Assembly (NCBI GenBank): GCA_910588205.1
Contig: CAJUQK010000041.1
Coordinates: 1 to 11,871 of the forward strand
Direction: 5' to 3'
Length of the DNA: 11,871 nucleotides
Origin: an uncultured Eggerthellaceae bacterium
GTDB lineage: Bacteria > Actinomycetota > Coriobacteriia > Coriobacteriales > Eggerthellaceae
The position numbers and the translations under genes are program-made. Below, one piece after another: positions 7,801-11,871 of the stretch. The first letter of the stretch is position 1, and every line of letters starts with the position of its first letter. The notes beneath the pieces were generated by a model. It saw only the letters and a program-made list of their open reading frames with translations. It made no database searches and was not told the origin of the DNA.

Positions 7801-10609
7801 ACGCCTTCGCATACGATGTCCAATTTTGGTCTGCGCTGTTCCGCCACTCGAATCTGGTATTGGCTCCAATGATCCGGTTCTCCAAATCGTTGGCGTACAA
7901 TCCATCAGGAACCTTTGTTTCGACCAAAGGTATTGTGTATGCGGGCTTGGATTCAGACAATCCTTGTATGTATATCTGGATTCCGTTGTTTGCCGTAAGG
8001 GTTCCCATCTGCTCGTCTGTGAGCGTTATGTCCTTTTCCCGAAACTCCTCTGATTTGCTGACACCGCCGTCTAGGCTGTATCTCCACGTAAAGCCTATCT
8101 CGTCATAAGGCGAATTGAATTTGATCTGCCCGGCATTGGCGCCATCGAACGAGAATGATGCCATGTCGTTCGGGCTCACCTTTAGAAGAGCATTTGCGAC
8201 CTGAATGCAGGCATCATATTGCAGCACATCCGACTTTGTCGCGGTGGAAGCAGCTTTAAGAGCAACGTGCTCCTCCGAGAGGATATACGTCTGGTCGACC
8301 TCGTTGAGATATGGCTTTATCGCCCTGATAAGATCGTCCATGGCCATCGGATAATAGGTGTACGCATCGATTATCCGGAGACAAAGATCTCGCCAATCGG
8401 CGCTCGTCTTGTTGGCGCCGTCGGCCTTGTAGCTGTTGACCACAGCCTCCCAGCTATCGAGATTGAGGTCGTTCACCTCAAGCGCCTTGTTGTAGGTGCT
8501 CAGCTTCTGGTCTTTATCCGTGTAGGAATTCGCGATCAGGTTGTAGTAGTAGGATTGCTTGAATGCCGGGTAATTGTTCAAGTTCGCTTGAGCCAGATAT
8601 GTATATGCGACGTTGTTTCCCGTATCGTTGAAATTGATCGCCTTTCTGCAAAAGCTCTTCCAGTCCCACCCGAAAATAGATCTGCAGTGATTTCCCATAT
8701 ACCACGAAGTAGCGCTCGAACCCCAATTGGTATACGCGTTCTCGAGCTTCCATACGCCGTTTCCGTCTGCGTCCTGTTCGTACCGGATATAGGCAACATG
8801 CCCAGGTTGATATGCGATCATTCCGGGGACGCCACGGATCTCATTGACGATCACGCCCGCTTTGGAGATATTTCCGCAAACGCCTCCGTAATCCACCATC
8901 ATCCAATGCCTCAGATTGGGCTTGTCTCCATATGGCACGTCAAAAGCGTTCAGGTTGTATTTCTTTGTGAAAGTCTCGCGATTTGCTTCGTCGAAATACT
9001 TTTCTTGAGGCAACTTGTTGCTTAGGTACCCCAGGTTATACCACATGAACCCTGAGCCGTAATAGTCGGTATGCCCTTTATCTCCGACCCAGTCGCTTAG
9101 CCACAAGAACTCGTCATTGGTTACGCCGATGTGCATGATGAGGCGCATCAGCGTAATGTGATAGCCTTTGAACTGTTCTTTGTTGTTCCTGTTGGAGCTA
9201 GAACCCTTGCGTTCGAACTTCAATTTGTCTTCGTCGTAGAGCTTCTTGAATAACTCATAGCGCACGACGGGGTCGTAATCGGCGGCTTTTCCGGCATACA
9301 AAAAACCGGGGAACATCAAATCTGTCGAGCGTGCTGCGGCCAGAGCGATCATCATCTTCTCGAAGACGTAGCCGTCCTCTCGCGCAAAATCATCCTTGTG
9401 AGCAGCATAGACTGGATAGAGCGTCTTCAGAAAGCTGGAGCCATTGCTGACATCGCCAACCTCCAGCGTGTATTCGGCAATCCTTTGATTGTCGAAGATC
9501 CAATCGATCATTTCCGTGCATTCGGGATTCATCTCCAGAAGGTTCTGGATGTTCCAGTAACCGAGCTTGTTGACGAGCGCCCTCTCCAGGACGAGCTGGT
9601 AGTTGTTCGCATAGTTGTATTCGACGTCATGCGCAGAAAGGGTCGTATCGTAGTGATCGAGCTTGTGGACGCGTTCGTAGTTGAAGTCGACGGGGACGTA
9701 ATCCGAGGTGACGAGCTTCGCATTCGCTATGTTGCCATGGTCGGAGGTAACGGCTCCCAGAGGGTCGACGTAGATCCGAAGATAGGTTCGGCCCGCGATG
9801 GGAACATCGACGTCTGCCGCCTCGGTGCTGCCCGTAAGGATGCCTGACGTGAACAGTACATCCCACGTCTCGCCGTCGTTCGAAGCGCTTATGACGTACT
9901 TGATTCTTCCTGCGGTTCCGCGCCCTGCATCAACGCCCACTTTAGCCGTGAAGCGCGAATACTGCGCGGAAAGAGCAGATACGTCGTAGGTAGCCTGGCC
10001 CCTTGCGTGGACGCTGACTCCCTTGGGATATTCTCGCTTCTCGCCACCGACGATCAGGCTTAGGGGTTGTCCTTCCTGGTTCTTGTCGTGCTGAATGCTA
10101 TGCCCCGACCAGCCGTTGTAAGACCAGTTGTCGGTGGTGATGATGCTGAGGTCGGAAAGGTAGGCATACTGCTGCGCTCCATTGGCGGTGGCTTGCGCAG
10201 CAAGCGCTTGGACTTCCGCTTCGTCCGCATTGTTGACGATTTCGCCTGCGGTGACCTCTTCTTGGGTTTGAAGCTTGACGTCTTCATGTATGTAGTCGGC
10301 CGAAGACAGCGGTGCATCCACGACTTGCCCGTCAGCATCTACCGTCACGCCAGTGACGGGCACCTTTACGTTGATCCGGCTGGGTTGCGAAGAGGCGTAT
10401 TCAGCGGAGCTGACAGCGGCTTGCTGGTCGGCAGCGTCGCCGGTGTCGGCATAGGCGGGAGCAAGCTGGGAGAGCGAGAACGCAGGCATGACGAGCGCTG
10501 CGGCAACGATGACGGAAGCGATTACGCGCCCCCCCCCATTGTTTTTTACATGGGAGAAGACAGCAGACATGCCGCCTTTCGCCCTTGTTGAGAACGCCAT
10601 TGCCGTCAT
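4874..10609 (-). CDS. Giant LANTG-anchored surface protein: NPCBM, transglutaminase-like core, discoidin, B-repeats
   Basis: A 1911-residue secreted wall protein. Order: signal peptide (1-54, hydrophobic 29-50, cut likely after AYA54); NPCBM carbohydrate-binding module (about 148-301; YLSDL, GGEKREYPKGVSVHA, ASNDGETW, SDHG); a helical region; a catalytic-looking core (about 570-630) with DYGGVCG (Cys578), QPGHVAY (His604) and LENAYTNWG (Asn624/Asn628), a Cys-His-Asn set as in transglutaminase-like cysteine enzymes; discoidin/F5-8C module (about 978-1166); Ig-like domain (about 1172-1307); Asp/Pro linker; four InlB-type B-repeats (about 1342-1662); a second linker; an unrecognised domain (about 1691-1826); a Pro/Thr wall-spanning stretch; LANTG (1874-1878), a hydrophobic helix and the tail RSRR. 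ATG 10609 is chosen because AAGGGG lies nine bases upstream and it leads directly into the signal peptide; the in-frame ATG at 10738 has no such site. Two glycan-binding-type modules suggest a glycoconjugate target; the reaction is not determined. No sortase gene is in the window. Confidence 0.9.
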   Translation of the reverse strand: MTAMAFSTRAKGGMSAVFSHVKNNGGGRVIASVIVAAALVMPAFSLSQLAPAYADTGDAADQQAAVSSAEYASSQPSRINVKVPVTGVTVDADGQVVDAPLSSADYIHEDVKLQTQEEVTAGEIVNNADEAEVQALAAQATANGAQQYAYLSDLSIITTDNWSYNGWSGHSIQHDKNQEGQPLSLIVGGEKREYPKGVSVHARGQATYDVSALSAQYSRFTAKVGVDAGRGTAGRIKYVISASNDGETWDVLFTSGILTGSTEAADVDVPIAGRTYLRIYVDPLGAVTSDHGNIANAKLVTSDYVPVDFNYERVHKLDHYDTTLSAHDVEYNYANNYQLVLERALVNKLGYWNIQNLLEMNPECTEMIDWIFDNQRIAEYTLEVGDVSNGSSFLKTLYPVYAAHKDDFAREDGYVFEKMMIALAAARSTDLMFPGFLYAGKAADYDPVVRYELFKKLYDEDKLKFERKGSSSNRNNKEQFKGYHITLMRLIMHIGVTNDEFLWLSDWVGDKGHTDYYGSGFMWYNLGYLSNKLPQEKYFDEANRETFTKKYNLNAFDVPYGDKPNLRHWMMVDYGGVCGNISKAGVIVNEIRGVPGMIAYQPGHVAYIRYEQDADGNGVWKLENAYTNWGSSATSWYMGNHCRSIFGWDWKSFCRKAINFNDTGNNVAYTYLAQANLNNYPAFKQSYYYNLIANSYTDKDQKLSTYNKALEVNDLNLDSWEAVVNSYKADGANKTSADWRDLCLRIIDAYTYYPMAMDDLIRAIKPYLNEVDQTYILSEEHVALKAASTATKSDVLQYDACIQVANALLKVSPNDMASFSFDGANAGQIKFNSPYDEIGFTWRYSLDGGVSKSEEFREKDITLTDEQMGTLTANNGIQIYIQGLSESKPAYTIPLVETKVPDGLYANDLENRIIGANTRFEWRNSADQNWTSYAKASPNNTGDKTLEVRVAGTGNHLPSESRTFQFTADNQPKDRKYVAVSHLKVESVSSEEVSSLNPITGELYRGSASHAIDANIYTSWYNSVTTVDKQPYITLKLDKPRYISAIEIVSDTISYIFPETDLEGNQWTDGYEDLVGTELTVDGRLKSAMVEGSTDGQNWRPLLDGEISFDPGEDIHKDQFDKIEIPEQYRQEDGGAISYIRIKANPSYPTLSNYCFVKMINVYQDLRNARPTAGIVYSPRECTNQDVLARLDNISADNYEITSEGGENHVFTENGEWEFTFTDLDNGKTGSEKAVVDWIDKTPPIAELTYKMDDKTGRMVVQVVNPSEEITFAEGNGTYEYVANGDYEIVFYDKAGNEGRLVAHVDTFGGMEAPDEPDPNPDPDPGPDPDPGPDPDPEPEVTVYPLTLDIGGGTWAQGYTAPTEYDNTQAFALPGDGDLSRPGYTFAGWFTKDEGGNLAGEVVTEIAAGNTGAVNLCAKWNPIQYSITYNLGGDGTNSPEGIDLTGFSSYSTGDAFALPDASVMKWEGHTFAGWYESGDFSGSELREIPAGHYGDVELYAKWTGEACVVNYHENGGKFESNPQVVYGFDDGFSVGQTVKLPSDILRPGYEFDGWYENEDLSGLAVSDIELVVGAVDLYAKWTLVEYDIVYVTNGGSWVDDFHVPASSYTVESEDMLLPDASGIAREGYKFKGWFTDENFAGEAEIAIVGGSMGDKTFYAKWEQEQVTPPGPDEPGPDNPGPVEPDPDEPDLSDVVILSLALGVDVQQVVNWTEAEDGRFYGRMEVLRSKMPTKREDFDLKVPDDVEIVSITKQVQAYALAHPLVASVVALSSDGAYDAAAARDTAAAFAAAREGAQSDFWDIVLRHRDNPSLQKTYTLEVVPVEAGKPTPTPDPKPTPTPMPAPTPNPDPGPSSTPTTPYVPMVNNNLGSDAVLANTGDNAMDGILALGLLSVCFGVLSLVFGLIARSRRT
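5030..5131 (-). repeat. Pro/Thr/Asp-rich wall-spanning linker repeats
   Basis: Low-complexity codons for short PTPTP and PDP units (residues about 1827-1860 of the surface protein), just before the LANTG signal. Such Pro-rich stretches usually carry the protein through the peptidoglycan. The DNA repeats make length variation by slippage or recombination likely. Confidence 0.75.
5540..5611 (-). repeat. Pro/Gly/Asp/Glu-rich linker
   Basis: Repeated PGPDEPGPDNPG-type units (residues about 1667-1690) separate the B-repeats from the C-terminal unrecognised domain. Confidence 0.75.
5624..6586 (-). repeat. Four InlB B-type (Listeria-Bacteroides) repeats
   Basis: Four protein repeats of about 78-82 residues (roughly 1342-1421, 1422-1503, 1504-1582, 1583-1662). 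Each ends in the hallmark GWF/GWY plus about 28 residues and then AKW: GYTFAGWF...CAKW, GHTFAGWY...YAKW, GYEFDGWY...YAKW, GYKFKGWF...YAKW. The family is known as a ubiquitin-like-fold stalk module in bacterial surface proteins. The DNA copies are well diverged, so they are not a recent duplication. Confidence 0.9.
6590..6670 (-). repeat. Asp/Pro low-complexity linker
   Basis: A run of PDPDPGPDPDP units (residues about 1314-1340) linking the Ig-like domain to the B-repeat stalk. On the plus strand it reads as near-tandem GGGTCGGGATCG-like units, a place where array length could change. Confidence 0.8.
10529..10537 (-). repeat. Nine-base G homopolymer inside the signal-peptide codons
   Basis: Nine consecutive C on the plus strand, read as three Gly codons (residues 25-27) at the front of the signal peptide. 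As given, the frame is intact (ON). Gain or loss of one G would shift the frame before the hydrophobic core and abolish the protein. A run of six A (coding strand) sits a few bases before it. Confidence 0.85.
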
Positions 10610-10659
10610 TTGCAGAATCCCCTTCGCCCCTCGATCGCAAAACAACATAGTTATTGTGA

Positions 10660-10689
10660 ATCGTATCAGTTCAGAGGACACTTCCGCAA
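10660..10689 (-). promoter_or_regulatory. Weak promoter candidate for the surface-protein gene
   Basis: TTGCGG (10689-10684) and TACGAT (10665-10660) on the minus strand are separated by 18 bases and lie about 50-80 bases before the chosen ATG at 10609. Match to the sigma70 consensus is moderate; I give this as the best candidate only. Confidence 0.3.
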
Positions 10690-10701
10690 CGCTCAAAAAC
10701 A

Positions 10702-10725
10702 TGACACAGGACGGGGATAACGTCA
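10702..10725 (+). repeat. Left inverted repeat (copy R1)
   Basis: Begins TGACACAGGACGGGG and ends ATAACGTCA. It matches the right repeat at 10877-10900 in opposite orientation with one mismatch in 24 bases. Similarity stops sharply at the outer TGAC end and fades a few bases past the inner end, as expected for terminal repeats. Confidence 0.8.
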
Positions 10726-10759
10726 CCATGTGATTCAAAATGACGTAAGGGCCACGAAA

Positions 10760-10870
10760 ACCGTCCCCTTGACTCTGCAGGGCATGGGGTTGTCAGTGCG
10801 GCAGATAGAGCGGCTCACGGGAATCGGAAGGGACGCCATTCAGAAATGCCCGCCGCCCTCTGCTCGGTGA
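10760..10870 (+). pseudogene. Remnant of transposase C-terminal helix-turn-helix (IS200/REP-associated type)
   Basis: An open stretch encodes PLTLQGMGLSVRQIERLTGIGRDAIQK before a TGA at 10868. The SVRQIERLTGIGRDAI part has the look of the C-terminal helix-turn-helix of REP-associated tyrosine transposases. The catalytic part (HUH motif, Tyr) is absent and an in-frame stop lies upstream at 10718, so it is a non-functional fragment. Another recombinase or transposase family with a similar helix-turn-helix is possible. Confidence 0.45.
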
Positions 10871-10876
10871 TATTGA

Positions 10877-10900
10877 TGACGTTATCCCCGTCCTGCGTCA
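10877..10900 (-). repeat. Right inverted repeat (copy R2)
   Basis: On the minus strand it begins TGACGCAGGACGGGG and ends ATAACGTCA. It pairs with R1 and directly abuts the first recognisable codons of the truncated pentapeptide-repeat gene. It also brings an in-frame TGA (10877-10879) in front of that gene. Confidence 0.8.
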
Positions 10901-11146
10901 CTTTGCACCTGCGACTTCTTGTCAGCCGATATGTCCGAGATGGAACTGCGCGCCATCACGCTCCACGACGACCGCTTCACCGGCACGAGCTTCTTCCGCA
11001 CGAAGCTAACCGGCCTCGACCTTACGTCGTGCCAGCTCAAAGGCCTCATCGTGTTGGACACTATGGGCGAGGTGTTCGGCGCGAAGCTGAGCCTCTATCA
11101 GGCCGCCGCCCTGGCACGGCACCTCGGCATCATCATCGAGGAATAG
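10901..11146 (+). pseudogene. 5'-truncated pentapeptide-repeat protein
   Basis: About 81 codons look like the C-terminal end of a pentapeptide-repeat protein: repeated five-residue units with central Phe/Leu (CDFLS-ADMSE, DRFTG-TSFFR-TKLTG-LDLTS-CQLKG), then a cap with YQAAALARHLGIIIEE, a usual ending in Qnr/McbG-like pentapeptide families. Full proteins have roughly 200 residues, so more than half is missing at the front. The homology-like region runs back to about 10910, only ten bases from repeat R2, and an in-frame stop lies within R2. The only starts left are a TTG at 10919 or ATG at 10931 and 10940, none with a clear ribosome binding site. I read it as a gene cut by the neighbouring element; a short residual product cannot be excluded. 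Confidence 0.7.
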
Positions 11147-11178
11147 CCAGCCGACACGCAAGGCAACAAACGGTTGCT

Positions 11179-11206
11179 TTGCCCGGCGCGGCGGCCGCGC
11201 GATAAT
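11179..11206 (+). promoter_or_regulatory. Sigma70-like promoter with palindromic spacer
   Basis: TTGCCC (11179-11184), 16 bases, then GATAAT (11201-11206). The predicted transcript starts near 11213, about 28 bases before the ATG at 11241. The spacer is almost entirely the perfect palindrome GCGCGGC-G-GCCGCGC (11186-11200), placed where a bound dimer would block RNA polymerase. Confidence 0.5.
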
Positions 11207-11240
11207 GGGGCAACCTACCCGCCCGAAGGAAGGAACCGCC

Positions 11241-11696
11241 ATGGCAATGCAGGACACGATCGCGCAGATTCGCGCCGAGAAGGGCCTCACGCAGGAGCAG
11301 ATGGCCCGCCAGCTCTACGTCACGCGTCAGGCAGTATCGCGCTGGGAAGCCGGCGAGACGTCGCCCAACATCGACATGGTTAAGCTCATCTGCACCACCT
11401 TCCAGGTGCCGCTCGAACGCTTCTTCGACATGCCCATGGAGTACTACTGCCAGTGCTGCTCGATGCCCATCCCGCAGCCCGAGCTGCACGGCACCGAATC
11501 GGACGGCTCGCCTAGCGAGAGCTACTGCAAGTACTGCTACCAGCAGGGCGACTTCACAGCCAAAGGCGTCGACATGGACGAGTTCATCGAGGCAACCGCA
11601 CAGATGGAGGCCGACGCGATGGACATCTCGCGCGAGGAAGCCGTATCCCTCATGGCCACGCTGCTGCCGCACCTCGAGCGCTGGCGTCAAGGCTAG
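11241..11696 (+). CDS. XRE-family regulator with C-terminal zinc ribbon
   Basis: A 151-residue DNA-binding protein. Residues about 4-60 are a Cro/C1-type helix-turn-helix (IRAEKGLTQEQMARQL, then VTRQAVSRWEAGETSPN as turn and recognition helix). Residues about 68-101 form a putative zinc ribbon with two CxxC pairs (Cys70/Cys73 and Cys96/Cys99), followed by a helical tail with DEFIEATAQMEADAMDISREEA. This pairing of helix-turn-helix and 'putative zinc ribbon' is a known hypothetical-regulator layout; target genes are unknown. The ATG at 11241 is preferred over the ATG at 11205, because AAGGAAGGA (about 11226-11234) lies just before it and 11205 would fall inside the -10 box. The palindrome between -35 and -10 suggests autoregulation. 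Confidence 0.88.
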   Translation: MAMQDTIAQIRAEKGLTQEQMARQLYVTRQAVSRWEAGETSPNIDMVKLICTTFQVPLERFFDMPMEYYCQCCSMPIPQPELHGTESDGSPSESYCKYCYQQGDFTAKGVDMDEFIEATAQMEADAMDISREEAVSLMATLLPHLERWRQG

Positions 11697-11748
11697 ACGT
11701 CCGGCAAGACGCGCACATTGCTGGGAGCGGAACTGGCACCAACTACGC

Positions 11749-11787
11749 ATGACGCAGTACGCATGATACCGCCCCATCCTGCGTCAT
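11749..11787. repeat. Hairpin with partial third copy of the inverted repeat (R3)
   Basis: ATGACGCAG (11749-11757) and CTGCGTCAT (11779-11787) pair over nine bases around a 21-base loop. The right arm, read on the minus strand as TGACGCAGGATGGGG (11786-11772), matches the outer 15 bases of R2 with one change. The short direct repeat TACGCATGA occurs at 11744-11752 and 11758-11766. It begins 52 bases after the regulator gene and could also act as its transcript end. After it, to 11871, I see no gene. Confidence 0.5.
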
Positions 11788-11871
11788 CTAAAGGCCTGTC
11801 TCAATGTCGGGCTGTGCGAGGCTCCTATAGTCGTCAAGCCCTCTTTTTGTAAGGTTCTCTATGCTTCCCGA

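Larger units (their letters stand above)
10702..10900. mobile_element. Remnant element bounded by 24-bp inverted repeats
   Basis: A 199-bp segment with near-identical inverted ends, containing a transposase-like helix-turn-helix relic and the string AAAACCGTCCCCTTGACT (10757-10774), which resembles REP-type sequences near IS200-like transposases. The ends show no target-site duplication (AAACA before, CTTTG after). It sits between the surface-protein gene and a 5'-truncated pentapeptide-repeat gene, so insertion together with deletion is likely. It could be a MITE-like unit or two REP-type palindromes around a decayed transposase. Confidence 0.5.

Noticed and set aside
10610..10738. Upstream ATG at 10738 for the surface protein
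   Set aside because: It would put 43 extra residues before the signal peptide, lacks a ribosome binding site, and its codons run through inverted repeat R1.
10702..10900. Complete insertion sequence
   Set aside because: At 199 bp it is too short for a transposase; only a C-terminal fragment is visible and no target-site duplication is seen.
11133..11777. 214-codon minus-strand open frame over the XRE regulator gene
   Set aside because: The plus-strand regulator has clear helix-turn-helix and zinc-ribbon motifs, a ribosome binding site and a promoter; the antisense frame has none.

Overview
The window is high-GC DNA whose gene content suggests an anaerobic, gut-type actinobacterium of the Coriobacteriia (Eggerthellaceae-like). 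The basis is an ECF-type vitamin transporter with fused ATPases behind an FMN riboswitch, an XRE regulator with a C-terminal zinc ribbon, a pentapeptide-repeat remnant, and a giant Gram-positive surface protein with InlB-type B-repeats and an LANTG sorting signal. This assignment comes from family resemblance only; no rRNA or other phylogenetic marker is present.

Left part, 1-4237, plus strand: a flavin uptake operon. A non-coding leader with two dyads (34-53, 57-74) is followed by an FMN riboswitch (about 171-308). Then come ribU (riboflavin-binding S component, 321-968), a single gene carrying both ECF ATPases fused (969-2855), ecfT (2859-3659) and a pyridoxamine-5'-phosphate-oxidase-like FMN-binding split-barrel protein (3701-4237). 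The junctions are very tight (0 bp, 3 bp and about 41 bp), so the four genes are probably one transcript. The layout is that of a self-contained riboflavin importer under FMN control, with a probable flavin user at its end.

Middle part, 4149-10738, minus strand: a small three-helix membrane protein with PQ-loop-like features (4149-4457) overlaps the 3' end of the flavoprotein gene. A structured 416-bp intergenic stretch follows. Next is one 1911-residue secreted, wall-anchored protein (4874-10609): signal peptide, NPCBM carbohydrate-binding module, a core with a Cys/His/Asn constellation resembling transglutaminase-like cysteine enzymes, a discoidin (F5/8 type C) module, an Ig-like domain, four InlB B-repeats, Pro-rich linkers and an LANTG anchor. 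A run of nine G:C pairs lies inside its signal-peptide codons and could make it phase-variable.

Right part, 10702-11871: the upstream flank of the surface-protein gene carries two inverted 24-bp repeats that bound 199 bp. Inside is a relic resembling the C-terminal helix-turn-helix of an IS200/REP-associated tyrosine transposase. The right repeat abuts a pentapeptide-repeat gene that has lost its 5' part (10901-11146). Then follows an XRE-family regulator with a zinc ribbon (11241-11696) behind a sigma70-like promoter whose spacer is filled by a perfect 15-bp palindrome. A partial third copy of the repeat forms a hairpin at 11749-11787. No tRNA, rRNA or CRISPR array was seen.
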